Shown in pieces: positions 23,563 to 33,977 of a DNA stretch of 64,000 nucleotides (position 1 is its first letter; every line of letters begins with the position of its first letter). The stretch covers positions 3,164,115-3,228,114 of the forward strand of contig JAMWFC010000082.1 in NCBI GenBank assembly GCA_027475525.1. The letters run 5' to 3'. This DNA comes from Macrolepiota albuminosa (Eukaryota > Basidiomycota > Agaricomycetes > Agaricales > Agaricaceae). A program made the position numbers and the translations under genes. Under the pieces are notes generated by a model, which ran no database searches, was not told where the DNA came from, and saw nothing but the letters and a program-made list of their open reading frames with translations.

Positions 23563-25233
23563 ATGACTGAGCGGCGTCGGACGTGGTTTGCGATTGCAAC
23601 GCCCACAGCGGACATGAACCACGACGACGCATCCAAGCCGTCGTTCTCGCGGTCTCTGTCCAATATGATCAATGTCCTTGCACGCACCGGCACCGCAGAC
23701 GACCAAGACTCGCGCGGCCGCTCCCAAGTCCAGCTCTCCCGCGTCAAGTCCGTCCCCTCTGACCCTGACTCTTCCCGCAGCCGTTCCCGCGCCCGCACTC
23801 GCTCCATCTCCCCCTTTGCCTTTCGTCGTCGTCGCCCTGACCCGTCCCCGCCCCCCTCTGCTGTCCCCTGCTCCCAGTCCGACAACGAATCCGACGCCGA
23901 GTCCTTGTCCATCCGTCCACGCGCCACCGCCTACGACTCGGGCGACGACACTCTGCCTGACGACACAGACGACGACGACGACGATGACGACGACGGCTTC
24001 TTCGACGACCTCACCGAGCGCAACACAGAGCAGAACGCGATCATCGTCCCCCCCGTCCCTCTCGCCGCCCAGGCTGCCGAAGAAGCAGAGCCAGACCCCC
24101 TCGGCGAAGGCGTCAACGTCGTCGTGCCCCCCGAGCCGTACTTTCCCTCCACCCTCAACCCCTCCAGCCGCCTCAAGCGCAACCCCCGCCGCAGAAAGAG
24201 CGCTCGCCACCACGAGCCCCTGCTTTACGACACCGCTCGCCCCGTGTTCCAGCGCGATCGCTGCACCATCACCATCACCCAGGGCGACCCCGTCGCCAAA
24301 CTCGCCAATCGCAAGAAGCGGAGGTATATCGTCGCAAGTGATCTTGGCGAGGAGAGCCGCTATGCCGTCGAGTGGGCCATCGGAACCGTGCTCCGCGACG
24401 GCGACAGTCTGCTCATCGTCACCGTCAACGAAAACGACGCCAAAGTCGATCCTCCCATCCCGAACCCGGGTGATCGCACCGCAAAGTTGAGGAGCCAACA
24501 AGAAGTCTGTCCTCGTTCGTTCCTTTCATCCTCGATCGTTCTTTTAAACTCTTGTTTGCAGCGCCAAGGGCTGGCTTATATCCTCGTCAGGCAGGCTACG
24601 AGCCTTTTACAGCGTACCAAGCTCAACGTCAACGTCGCCTGCCAAGCCTGGCACGCCAAGAACGCACGACACATGTTACTCGGTGCGTTTTTCATCTTTC
24701 ATCCCTCTCATACATCATCCCAATCTCGCAATAGACATCGTCGACTACAACGAACCCGAAATGGTCATTGTCGGATCTCGTGGTCTCGGTCAACTCAAAG
24801 GGTCCGCTCCTCTGTTTTTTCTATCCGTATTGAAGACTAATACTAATTGATCTATCTACACAGGATCCTCCTCGGCTCGACGTCGCACTACCTGATACAA
24901 AAGTGTTCTGTCCCCGTTATGGTCGCCCGCCGCCGGCTCAAACGCCCCCCGCGGCGCTCGGCACATCTTTCTACTCACCGCACGCATGTGTCGCTCGCCG
25001 AGGCCGGCATCGACAGGGTCGTGCACAGGGTCGACGAGGACGTGCAGGTTATGAGAGAGGAGATTCAGAGGGAGGACGATGAGAGGAAGGCAAAGGGAAC
25101 AACCAATGGGCTCGGTGGGCATGGACAGGAGGGCGTCGAAGAGGAGGCTGAGGAGGACGATGAATGCGAGGATGATGATGAAGGTAATGGGAATGGGAAT
25201 GGCGGTGCGGAGGAGCGCCCGGGCCCACCGTGA
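23563..25233 (+). CDS. Universal stress protein (UspA) domain protein
   Basis: The N-terminal 240 residues are low complexity: Arg/Ser-rich (RSRSRARTRSISPF), then a run of Asp at about 23965-23996, then Pro-rich. The Usp fold follows: RRYIVASDLGEESRYAVEWA, LRDGDSLLIVTVNEND, then after a short intron GLAYILVRQATSLLQRTKLN and NVACQAWHAKNARHML, then DIVDYNEPEMVIVGSRGLGQ and ILLGSTSHYLIQKCSVPVMV. The GSRG-(9x)-G-S/T pattern is the ATP-binding signature of this superfamily. The tail is acidic, with Gly/Asn repeats. Fungal proteins of this type are poorly characterised, so the stress role is from family knowledge. It starts 35 bp after the PET127 stop, in the same direction. Sequence resembling the 3' end and UTR of this gene recurs downstream. 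Confidence 0.88.
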
Positions 25234-25900
25234 AGATGGGTTTTTTTTTTCTTTTTTCTTTTTTTCTTTGTGCTTGGGACATTTTTTAACTTAGGGCTTA
25301 ATCACCTGTAGTTTTCAGGCGTAATGATGTTCCTTGGGAAATGGTTTTGTAATTAATTAAATCCCTTGCGATTAAGAACTCCCAAACATCGGGGTGTGCC
25401 CATATGGTATTACCTAGGCCGTCTGGTAGTCCTTGGTGAAGCTTGGATATCATATCGAGAGATTCAGTAGTTGACGACAATAAAGAGTACGGCGAAGAAG
25501 GTAATGTGAATGGTGTTGGGGATGAGCGCCCGGCGTGAAGATGGGGGTTTCTTTTTGTTTTGTTTTTTTTTTGTGGGACATTTTAACTTGTGGCTTGATC
25601 ACCTTCACATATACTTTTCAGGTGTAATGACGTTGTGATTTTTTTTTTTCTGTGATTTCTTGGGACATTTTTAACTCAAGGGCTTAATCACCTGTTAGTT
25701 AGTTCACATGTAGTTTTCAGATGTGATGACGTTCCTTGGGATATGGTTTTGTGATTAATGAAATCCCTTGCGACTACGAAAACATGGCAGGATATTTAAA
25801 ACTCCCAAATATCCGGGTGTGCCCATATGGTATTACCAAGACCGTCTGGTAGTCCTTGGTGAAGCTTGAATTGATAATCATATCGAGGGATTCAGTACTT
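25181..25900 (+). repeat. Three diverged copies of the stress-gene 3'-end repeat
   Basis: The end of the stress-protein gene (AAGGTAATGG...GAGCGCCCGG...GTGAAGATGG, a T-rich run, then GGGCTTAATCACCTGTAG and TTTTCAGGCGTAATGATGTT) is echoed at about 25496-25640 and, for its 3' part, at 25655-25900. The last includes GGGTGTGCCCATATGGTATT and GTCTGGTAGTCCTTGGTGAA almost unchanged. A further copy lies at 35634-35800. The copies differ by many substitutions, so they are old. Confidence 0.75.
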
Positions 25901-25974
25901 TGGATTTGACGGCAGAGTTAAGCGTAGGTCATTGTGAGTGAGTCCAAGTCTGCTCCAGAAGCTTGGATACGAGC
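25901..25974. other. Interval between the repeat copies and the coiled-coil host gene
   Basis: Short non-coding stretch downstream of the minus-strand coiled-coil gene; no motif seen. Confidence 0.3.
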
Positions 25975-26103
25975 TCAACCCATGACAAGTCGATAGCAAA
26001 CATCCTGCATCACCTGTTTGTCATTGTGAAAAGTGAAGTGAAATATTTGATTTAACGAGTCGCAGGGGAGGACACCCAGTGGAGATTGGTGACCATACAT
26101 ACC

Positions 26104-26196
26104 TTCAAGTCGTTTATATCCTCTTTCATGTGTCTCATATCCTCTTTGATGCATCTTATATCCTCTTTCATGTGTCTCATATCCTCTTTGATGCTT
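26104..26196 (-). repeat. 42-bp tandem repeats coding for coiled-coil heptads
   Basis: Two imperfect 42-bp units, each built from 21-bp halves (ATATCCTCTTTCATGTGTCT / ATATCCTCTTTGATGCATCT), encode KEDMRHMKEDIRCI-type heptads in the host gene. Confidence 0.85.
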
Positions 26197-26806
26197 CCCA
26201 TCATACGATCAAGGCGCTTGTTCGCTAATGCTAGCTCAGATCGTATGAACTCAACTCGGGGCACAGCAGTCTTCTCTGTGTAAAAAGGTCAACATTAACA
26301 TTTAGCCGTGGGTAGGAGGCGAAAAGATGCTCACTCTTTTTCTTGTTCTTATTCTTATTCTTGGTCTTTGCTTTTGTGTTTCTGGCGTGAAGTCTCTCGA
26401 CTTGTCTCATGAGTGAAAGATACTCTACTAATGCAGCCCGTCCGGCATCTTTCGTCGTTCTCCTGCTCCTGTTACTGAGGGAAGAGGGGGGGTCAGAATC
26501 ATCAAGGCACCGGATGACATCGACGTTCTGCTTCTGCGGATGTTTGTCCCCTGCGACGGCGACTCGGAGGTCTTGGTCTTGAAGCCTTCGACCCTCGTCT
26601 TGAGAGAATGATAGAGTCAGAATTTCGACTGTTGGGAGGAAAGGTGTACGTACGATGATCAGTGCTGTTAGACTCGGATGTATGCTGCTGATGCATATGA
26701 GTTTGGGCGCTTATTCCTGATTCCTGATTTCTGATGACTTGATTGCGAGATTGATGCTGGTTGATGCCAACTGGGGTTTGAGACACTTTTTGGTGTCTGA
26801 CTCGGA

Positions 26807-26818
26807 CATCCTCCTCTA

Positions 26819-26823
<5 letters not shown>
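26807..26823. repeat. Left target-site duplication of the LINE
   Basis: CATCCTCCTCTAAGCTT here is identical to 34567-34583. The pair brackets the retrotransposon; this copy adjoins its poly(T) tract. Confidence 0.95.

Positions 26824-26866
<43 letters not shown>
26822..26866 (-). repeat. Poly(A) tail of the LINE (45 T on the plus strand)
   Basis: An uninterrupted run of 45 T marks the 3' end of the minus-strand element. Its purity suggests little time since insertion, though the exact length may suffer from sequencing error. Confidence 0.9.
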
Positions 26867-27019
26867 CGTGGTACCACTATTGGTTCCAGACAGTTCGCAT
26901 ATAGCCAACCTCTGGGACCATGGGTATGTGAGAAACTCACGCATTACAGTAGGTCAATTTAAAGTCAGGAGCCACGCCGGAGGAAATGCCTTTACGCACG
27001 CTGTGTGGGACTCGGGCAC

Positions 27020-30000
27020 TCAGCCAATACCCACTAAAACCTCGGTTGCAACTCTCCACGACTTACTTGGGGATCTATTTCCTGGTAGGAAGTACTTCCA
27101 CGTATTCCTTACAACCCTGGCCTCCAGGGCTTTCCTACCGTATCTACGCTCATCAGTCGCTAGGCAATCAAGTTTTATTCTCCGTGCGATTGCCGCTTTA
27201 ACCTTGTTCGTAACCTCTTCATCAGAGGGTACCTTGTCTGGGTCTGACTCATGCCTAATACGCCACTCGCACCTAGTCTTCCAAATTACGTGGGCTGTTT
27301 CGGAAATAACAATTGTTGAGAAGCGTGTGGCACTTTGTGCATCTCTGTTAGACTCCCCATTTCTCGTAATCAGGGCGCAGCCCAGTTGCTCCCCTAGGGA
27401 CGGAGGCTCGAGGTCAATACCTCTCTTAGTATGAATGCGCTTGGCCAGTTGCCATGCTGCTTTTTGCCCAGTGTACGGGCATTCTGACAAGATGTGCGCC
27501 ATTGAGTCCTCCACACGGCAGCAGGGGCATAGAGCTCGTGGTTCGTATTGTGGTATATGTTGCCAGTAATCCCCCACTTTAAATGCATTGTGCATTGTTT
27601 TCCAGGCAAAGTTCCTGAACTCTTTTGATAGAGTTTTACTTCTTAATGACTGCCAGATTCGTTCATCACTCGGAGCATCTCCATTCAGGGTATGCACCGC
27701 CCAGCGGGTCATATCTAGATGCGTTAAGGTTCCTCTTCTATATGGTGGCTCCATACGTTCCATCAAGCCTTTGTATATTAGTGATTGTGTGGCCTGCGCT
27801 AGTTTTGCACCTGATACGTTGTAATCCGGGGGGATCGATAAATCGATCTCGTCTGGCTGCTCCTTGCTGGCCCCGTCACCAGCTAGTTTATCGGCCCCCT
27901 CATTTCCTTCAATACCAGCATGTCCTTTTACTTTTTCTATAAATGTCGCACCTTTGCGTCGTCTTAATTCGGCTACTAAGGCCTTTAATATTTGTTTATT
28001 CGCAACTTCTATCCAACCACTGTCTTCCCTGCTTTCTAGATGTTTAGTAATACAATCAATTGTTATTTGTGAGTCACTTCGGATAAGGATTGCACAGTCA
28101 TCTGGGACTCTTCTCACTGCGGCCAATATTGCCACGGCCTCTCCAGCATTGTTTGTTTGAGGCAGGTCGATCGGCAATCTCATTGCTACATTTCTCACAT
28201 CATTTTGTCCAAACCACACGCCCGCACCTGCGACAGCTTCCAATGATCCGTTTTTTTGGCAAGAGCCATCAGTATATGCAATTATCATGTCCAGAGGTGC
28301 GGTCACGGTCCTTGCATAGTCTGCGTCATCTGTTGATCTATTATCTTTGCCCTCTGAAAAGACTCGAAACCCCTCTCTCAGGCTGCTGTGTATTTTTATC
28401 TCCGGGTTAAAGGCTATGCTACTTTCATCTTGCTGTAGTGCTCGCTCCTCTGCAGTAAGTGATCTGTCGTACGATACTTTCATAGGGTTCCACCTCACTT
28501 TAAGCTTTCCTAAAAGATCCCTTGCATAATCTCCACATTTGTGTGGGTTTGAGCACCCGGCTTTTCTGTACTCCCTACAGGGAATACACGCACAGTTTTT
28601 CCTCTGTTTATGGCGGGTGTTTTTCTCCGTGTCAGTGTTGTTTGCCACTACCATCATGTCCCCAACTGACACTACATTATGGACATCTCTCAGGCACTCT
28701 GCTGTCTCGTTGTTCCATCTGATATTTTTTTCGTCCCTTAGGCCCAAGTGGAACCATATGGGCATTTTTTCTTTCAAGTTTGTATCTAGTGCCAACGACT
28801 GAAATGTTACGTTGTGTTTTCGAGCTGATTTCAGCATTCGCTGCAGCGTTAGGGGGAGACCATCTTCCCTTTCTCTCACATCTACATCCATGTTTTGTAA
28901 GAAAGTATTTACAAAAGCTTTATGGTCCTTCACGTTCCACTTTTTTGCAATCTTTCCCCCAATTATTGCATCTGCCACTTTCGCCCAGCTTGGTCTGTTC
29001 TCGTCAAGACACAGGTATCTCTTGACTTTCATTATCTCTATCGCCTCATTTCTTGCATTTAGGTCGAGCAGGCTTTTGCCACCTCTATTGTGCGGGAGTG
29101 TTAGGGTCTGCATTCCTATTGTTGGGTGCGAACCTTCTCCCCACATGAAATCCCTGATTATCTTATTTATCTTGATTTCAACGTTCTTTGGCATGCCTTG
29201 GACATGTGTTCGGAACTGCGTCCTTCCCCCCACTACCATTCCGACAATAAGTCTTTTGCCTTCTAATGTGGGTCTCGCTTTCTTCCATCTTTCAAGGTCC
29301 ATCACAATTTTTTCAATCGTGGGTGACCATACGCTTGTGTCGTTGATTCTATTTCCCACGAAGGTACCTAGGAGCCTTGTCGCTTCTCCTTCATCTAGAA
29401 TTTTAATGCTGTCTGGTATGCTCTCGCTTCCTTCCTTTAGCTGTCTTGTCTGAATAAGTTTTTCTCTAAATTCTCTGGATCCTACTGGTACGGCCACAGT
29501 TTTTGGGATGTTGAAGTTTGCTCCCGAGACCTTGCACCATTTCTTCAGGACTCTTTGCAATTTCTTGAAAGAGTCATCGATGGACATATAAACAGTGGTG
29601 TCATCTGCGAACATTGTCTCTTTAACGTATTCATCGTAATTTCCCAGTTTCAGGCCCTTAAGTTTCGAAACCCTAATCATTTGCGCGAGTGATTCAATGG
29701 CTATATTGAATAGCAGACATGAAATTGGGTCACCCTGTCGCACACCCCTAGTGACCTTGAAGGGCCTACTCTTCTCACCATTAAGTATAACTACTGTTTG
29801 GGCATCCGAATATAGTGACCGTATTGTGTTGATAAATGACTCTGGGAAGCCAAACTTTCTCAAGGATGCCCACAGAAAAGCGTGGACAATTTTATCATAT
29901 GCCTTTTCCTGATCTAGACACAGTATCATGCCATTTACCTTCGAAATTTCGCACCACTTGATCATCATGTGAGCGAGCTCGGTCTGATCTTCGATTCTTC

Positions 30001-32062
30001 TATTTTTCATAAAGCCAGCTTGTGACGGGTGTATGATTGTTGGGGAGACTATCCCCAACCTCGTTGCTAGGACCTTAGTCATAATTTTATAGTCAGTGTT
30101 GAGAATTGTGATTGGGCGGTAGTTCTCAATTTCAGTCCTATCTCCCTTCTTATAGAGTGGGCATAACCATCCGTCGGCAAAACCAGTATTAGCTACTAGG
30201 CCATGTTTTTGAATGTCGTTAAAGACTATTGTGAAGGCTTTTGCAATGTTAAAACCAGGGTCTTCTTCCCCCTCTGGTTGACTTTCACCTGTTGTCAGTT
30301 CTTTCCATACTTCGTGCGGAATGCCGTCCAGCCCTGCAGCCTTGCCACTTTTCATGATTCTTATGGCCTCCGATACTTCGGCTTCCTCTATTAGACTACC
30401 CATCCTTGTTGATTGGATTGCCGACAATTTCCTGTCGATGCATTTCAGAGCTTTCTTCATGCGTCTTTCGTGCCGACTTCCTCCTGCTGGAAGACCCGAG
30501 ATTTGAAGGTTATTATGGTATTTCCGTGCGATTTCCGCCATTTTTACTCCATTTCTTTCCAACAGATGCGTTTCGTTTCCGTTTTTCCGAAGGGCAACTA
30601 TTGCATCCCTGGGTTTTCTATCCTTGTTCTGGTTAATCCACTGTTTAGTTATTGTTTCTCCAAATATAGTGCTATCGGACGCTACAGTATCTCTTGCTTT
30701 CATGAATCTTCTGGTTTCGAGCTCCTTCAGCTTCTCATCCAAGATGCCCGCTTGCGTTGCTTTCATGTGTTCGTCCATGTTTTTGTCGTTTAATACTTCC
30801 TGGAGATCTCTCAGAATTGCTGCCTCCTCTTTTAACAACTTTGGTTTCAGCTTCTTCGAATATCTTCGTATTTCCTCCAAGACCCTATGCTTGAAGTCTC
30901 TGTGTATTGTCTGTGGGTTACATATTTCGCTACGGCTTGCGCTATTCGACTCTAAATCATTCTCATATTCCAGTCCCAATTCCCTTAATTTCATCATTAG
31001 CGGAGGTTCTGACAAAAGACTAAGAGGCATTGCGTATCTTCCTTCGCCTATAATGGGTTGCCTTGGGTTTAGTATAGACATTATCACCAATCTGTGGTCC
31101 GAGTTTATTCCAGTGCGTTTGATGGACCAATTCCAACTGTATTGTAGGAGACTTTCTTTTATATATATTCTGTCTATTCTCGACTGTATGGGTCTATTGG
31201 TCATATAGAAGGAGAAATCCACCTTGAGCGGGTTATGTCTCCTCCATCCATCTGCAAGGTTCAGATGCGTCTTCAGATCAGTTAGAGCGTCAGTTGCCAC
31301 GTTTGGATCAGGGTGTGCTGGGAGTCTATCGATCGCATCCTCAACCACATTCATGTCGCCAAGCACGATTGTTGGCTTGGGAAGTCCTGGCCTTCCCTGC
31401 CAGTACCTGCAGAGTTTTCTCCAGAAAAGACCATTCGCATTGTGGTCGTTTGGGGCATATGTGTTAACGCATGTCAGCTTTTTGTTATCGTACCACGGTA
31501 CCTCCATCAGCAGTGCTCTTCCCGGGATAATATCGGTAGTCTTGATCTCTTTCCATTTCATTGTGCCTTTATTTATAATGAAGGCGACTCCCATTGCGTT
31601 TGGTCTTGAGGGGTCAATGCTCCCCACGATGTGAATCTGCCTGCTGAATAATTCATTCAGGTCAGCCCTCGATTCTTCACTCAGGTGCGTTTCCTGAACT
31701 GCTAGGATGTCTATTTTCATTTCCCTCATCAGCTGGCACATTTGTAGCCACTTTTCTCTTGTGGAGCTCGATCCTCCACCTTTCATGTTCAGGGATGCAA
31801 CTTTCACGCTCCCTCTCTTATTCTTGCTGCTCGTGCTGTTTCTGCTCGCTAAGTTCTCAGGGTACCTTTGGGTGAGTTCGTCAACATTTTCTATATTGGT
31901 TTCCTGTGGTATGTCATACCCCTCAATCGGGTTATGCATATCGCTTTCTAAATCGTGGTTTGTTAGACCTCCTGTCGGGGTACTCTCTGAATTTACACCG
32001 ATTCCTTGGGGATACCCCACCCCCGTTGTAAAGTCAGACTCTTTCTCCCAGTCGTCGCTCAC
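27020..32062 (-). CDS. LINE ORF2: endonuclease, reverse transcriptase, RNase H
   Basis: A single 1680-residue open frame. Residues about 85-330 are an APE-type endonuclease (VASLNMKGGG, AVQETHLSEE, IVLGDMNVV, RIDRIYI, GINSDHRLV). The reverse transcriptase spans about 560-900, with GLDGIPHEVWK, PLYKKGDRTEIENYRPI, QAGFMKNRRIEDQ, LDQEKAYDKI, GVRQGDPISCLLFN and the catalytic FADD at about 818. A Cys-rich segment (CACIPCREYRKAGCSNPHKC) lies near 1157-1176. RNase H follows at about 1260-1400: IAYTDGSCQKNGS, NNAGEAVAIL, RSDSQITID, KGHAGIEGNEGADKLAG, keeping the acidic catalytic residues. A C-terminal CPCCRVEDSMAHILSECP is the usual zinc-binding end. No internal stop or frameshift. ORF2 drives target-primed reverse transcription in this class. 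Confidence 0.96.
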   Translation of the reverse strand: MSDDWEKESDFTTGVGYPQGIGVNSESTPTGGLTNHDLESDMHNPIEGYDIPQETNIENVDELTQRYPENLASRNSTSSKNKRGSVKVASLNMKGGGSSSTREKWLQMCQLMREMKIDILAVQETHLSEESRADLNELFSRQIHIVGSIDPSRPNAMGVAFIINKGTMKWKEIKTTDIIPGRALLMEVPWYDNKKLTCVNTYAPNDHNANGLFWRKLCRYWQGRPGLPKPTIVLGDMNVVEDAIDRLPAHPDPNVATDALTDLKTHLNLADGWRRHNPLKVDFSFYMTNRPIQSRIDRIYIKESLLQYSWNWSIKRTGINSDHRLVIMSILNPRQPIIGEGRYAMPLSLLSEPPLMMKLRELGLEYENDLESNSASRSEICNPQTIHRDFKHRVLEEIRRYSKKLKPKLLKEEAAILRDLQEVLNDKNMDEHMKATQAGILDEKLKELETRRFMKARDTVASDSTIFGETITKQWINQNKDRKPRDAIVALRKNGNETHLLERNGVKMAEIARKYHNNLQISGLPAGGSRHERRMKKALKCIDRKLSAIQSTRMGSLIEEAEVSEAIRIMKSGKAAGLDGIPHEVWKELTTGESQPEGEEDPGFNIAKAFTIVFNDIQKHGLVANTGFADGWLCPLYKKGDRTEIENYRPITILNTDYKIMTKVLATRLGIVSPTIIHPSQAGFMKNRRIEDQTELAHMMIKWCEISKVNGMILCLDQEKAYDKIVHAFLWASLRKFGFPESFINTIRSLYSDAQTVVILNGEKSRPFKVTRGVRQGDPISCLLFNIAIESLAQMIRVSKLKGLKLGNYDEYVKETMFADDTTVYMSIDDSFKKLQRVLKKWCKVSGANFNIPKTVAVPVGSREFREKLIQTRQLKEGSESIPDSIKILDEGEATRLLGTFVGNRINDTSVWSPTIEKIVMDLERWKKARPTLEGKRLIVGMVVGGRTQFRTHVQGMPKNVEIKINKIIRDFMWGEGSHPTIGMQTLTLPHNRGGKSLLDLNARNEAIEIMKVKRYLCLDENRPSWAKVADAIIGGKIAKKWNVKDHKAFVNTFLQNMDVDVREREDGLPLTLQRMLKSARKHNVTFQSLALDTNLKEKMPIWFHLGLRDEKNIRWNNETAECLRDVHNVVSVGDMMVVANNTDTEKNTRHKQRKNCACIPCREYRKAGCSNPHKCGDYARDLLGKLKVRWNPMKVSYDRSLTAEERALQQDESSIAFNPEIKIHSSLREGFRVFSEGKDNRSTDDADYARTVTAPLDMIIAYTDGSCQKNGSLEAVAGAGVWFGQNDVRNVAMRLPIDLPQTNNAGEAVAILAAVRRVPDDCAILIRSDSQITIDCITKHLESREDSGWIEVANKQILKALVAELRRRKGATFIEKVKGHAGIEGNEGADKLAGDGASKEQPDEIDLSIPPDYNVSGAKLAQATQSLIYKGLMERMEPPYRRGTLTHLDMTRWAVHTLNGDAPSDERIWQSLRSKTLSKEFRNFAWKTMHNAFKVGDYWQHIPQYEPRALCPCCRVEDSMAHILSECPYTGQKAAWQLAKRIHTKRGIDLEPPSLGEQLGCALITRNGESNRDAQSATRFSTIVISETAHVIWKTRCEWRIRHESDPDKVPSDEEVTNKVKAAIARRIKLDCLATDERRYGRKALEARVVRNTWKYFLPGNRSPSKSWRVATEVLVGIG

Positions 32063-32474
32063 TCCGTGAGCTGGGTAAAGCCACGCGCCATCTCCGAACC
32101 CTCCCAGGTCGTCGTCAGGGGCGTGATCGATGGTTGGGTCACCTCCCCCTCTTTCCTGGGCGGGGCTATAGCCAAAACCGATAATGTCATCCCGTTGTGT
32201 TAATATAATATCATGTATGTCAGGTAGTAGGAGTCGGGTAATACCCCAAGCACAGAGTGCTCAGGATTTCAGCAGGATCGCTGCACGGCCTAACCCGTTG
32301 TAAATACGATGCCGTCTGGACATGTCCTGGTCCAGTCAGGGGGGCAGTCTAGATTACCTGTCGCTAGCAAGCTCAGTAAATTCATCTAAACTTAGTGCCC
32401 AAGGTTTTTTAGGATCGAGACACGAGTAAGAATTCTATTTCATCACGCTTAGGACTACACACTGGGGGTCGACA
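32063..32474 (-). other. Spacer between LINE ORF1 and ORF2
   Basis: The 412 bp between the ORF1 stop and the first ATG of ORF2 carry no long open frame. It is longer than the overlap or short gap common in LINEs, so ORF2 may be translated by reinitiation, by internal entry or from an upstream non-ATG start. Confidence 0.5.
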
Positions 32475-33977
32475 TCAGCGCCATTCACGCCTATGCGGTA
32501 TACCAAAGCCACGTCTGTCTGATCCTCTGAAGCCGCCGCGGCTATTACCCCATTTCCTTTCGCCATCGTTATTCTTTGGCTCGCGGTTAGGTTGCGCAAA
32601 CTCAGCAGTCTCCTCGAGTTTTTTGTCGGAGTCCTGATTTCCAAACCATCCGGCTAGCGATGCGTATTCGCACTGAGGCTGGTTATGGTCCGCACCCTTG
32701 CAGTTGAAGCAGTGCAGACGATCTTCTTCTTTGACAAGTTTAGCGTTACCGTAGTCCATGTCTACGAACACTACCTCCCGTATGTGCTGGAGTATCTGAA
32801 AATAGCCCGTCCATGCGATGTCGGGAGCGGATTGGAAGTAGATGTTCCATAAGGGTTTCTTCACCCTGAATCTCGTGTTGCGTGACATTGTATCGTCCAC
32901 CCTAAAGTGCTTCACTACTAGGGCATCTAGGATTGACCTCGCTGGGGATACGTCGTGCTGGGAGGATGTGTCGTTGACAAGTCTTTCCTTCACGAAGTCC
33001 ACTGTGAGGACGTTTTCGACTAGTGTCCTCCTGACAATTTTCGTTGCTTCGAGCTCTGCCTCGGTGATTGCATCTGGCGAACTCACGCTCATTGTGAAAC
33101 CTTCGATCGTGCATAGGAAGCGGGGGACAGGTGGACTGTACTGAAGGATGAAAGCAGATGCTGATGGGGTCGATATAATCGGGTTATCAGTGAGGATCCG
33201 TCCGGCTTCCTCTGAGATTCCTGAGACAAGGAAGTGATAGGGAGGCTTCTGACGCTCGGCTCTCCTTTTCAGCGCAATCTCCTTTTCTTGCTGCGGCGAC
33301 GACAGCTTGGCTCTTTCGCCAGTCATAGCTTTTACCAAAGCTTTGAGACATTCCCCTGCTTCGACCAGGTCGCCCTCTTTACTCGCCTGCCAGACCCTTA
33401 TCCAAAACTTCGGCTCTGGGTACCCCTCGAAATGTTCCTTCTGCAGGGGCAGGAGGTTGTACCAAGGTGGGGTCGAGAGGTGTATTTCTGGGAAACCTCC
33501 CACTGGGGTGGGCGTCCTCTTCAGATTTTTCGGGAGGTTTGCCTTCTTCACCTGAGTGGCTCGTGGGCTGTTCGCAGCTATCGTCGAAGGTTCCTTTGGG
33601 CGCCTGCTTATAATCCACGGGGGGTCAGCCCTCTTACTCCCATTTACCGGAGTACTGGTCTGGGATGCCGCTACTTGCGACGGACTCATCGGCTGCACCG
33701 GGGACACGGACATATCGACCATGGTAGTATCTCCATCTAATTCCTCATCGGGGGGAGTAGAGATGGTCATGCCTGTCAGGTTGGGTGGAGGAGCTGCAGG
33801 AGGAGATTGGCTCGCAGCGGGCGGATGGCACTGACTTTCCGTGTCCGATTGTTCCATATCAGAGACGTCGGGCAGAGTGGTAATGTTTCGCCTTTTCCTT
33901 TCGCGATTCCTCTCCCCGGTTTGTTTTTCGGGGCTGGCCGTTAACGCTCTTTTCTTTTGTTCGTCCTGTTGGAGCAT
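32475..33977 (-). CDS. LINE ORF1: Gag-like nucleic-acid-binding protein
   Basis: A 500-residue open frame upstream of ORF2. The N-terminal third is basic, then Pro/Ser-rich. The middle is globular (PPWYNLLPLQKEHFEGYPEP, RFLCTIEGFTMSVSSPDAIT). Near the C-terminus is one CCHC knuckle, CFNCKGADHNQPQC, with CX2CX4HX4C spacing. The tail is rich in Gly, Arg and Asn. ORF1 proteins of LINEs bind the element RNA; here this rests on the knuckle and the position before ORF2. Confidence 0.9.
   Translation of the reverse strand: MLQQDEQKKRALTASPEKQTGERNRERKRRNITTLPDVSDMEQSDTESQCHPPAASQSPPAAPPPNLTGMTISTPPDEELDGDTTMVDMSVSPVQPMSPSQVAASQTSTPVNGSKRADPPWIISRRPKEPSTIAANSPRATQVKKANLPKNLKRTPTPVGGFPEIHLSTPPWYNLLPLQKEHFEGYPEPKFWIRVWQASKEGDLVEAGECLKALVKAMTGERAKLSSPQQEKEIALKRRAERQKPPYHFLVSGISEEAGRILTDNPIISTPSASAFILQYSPPVPRFLCTIEGFTMSVSSPDAITEAELEATKIVRRTLVENVLTVDFVKERLVNDTSSQHDVSPARSILDALVVKHFRVDDTMSRNTRFRVKKPLWNIYFQSAPDIAWTGYFQILQHIREVVFVDMDYGNAKLVKEEDRLHCFNCKGADHNQPQCEYASLAGWFGNQDSDKKLEETAEFAQPNREPKNNDGERKWGNSRGGFRGSDRRGFGIPHRREWR

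Larger units (their letters stand above)
25975..26823 (-). pseudogene. 3' part of a coiled-coil host gene split by a retrotransposon
   Basis: The minus-strand exons read SQTPVGINQHQSRNQ... to STDH, an intron at about 26584-26652, then EGRRLQDQDLRVAVAGDKHP with RAALVEYLSLMRQVERLHAR and a Lys/Asn run, another intron, then VEFIRSELALANKRLDRMMG and a coiled coil of repeats (KEDMRHMKEDIRCIKEDMRH) ending NDLK. A GTATGT donor after that Lys joins at about 26009 to a last exon VMQDVCYRLVMG, stop at 25975. I recognise no family. The frame is open up to the target-site duplication at 26807-26823 and continues in phase beyond the retrotransposon at 34567, so the element interrupts coding sequence. Expression of the fragment is unknown. 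Confidence 0.6.

Noticed and set aside
23551..24501. 316-codon minus-strand and 272-codon plus-strand frames over the stress-protein gene
   Set aside because: Shadows of a GC-rich, low-complexity coding region; the Usp domain lies in the third frame.
26668..26940. Frame with a poly-Lys run (KKKK...) near 26822-26866
   Set aside because: The Lys run is the translated poly(A) tail of the LINE, not a protein feature.
27864..31634. Many plus-strand open frames of 80-210 codons
   Set aside because: They are antisense shadows of the retrotransposon ORF2 and have no family motifs.
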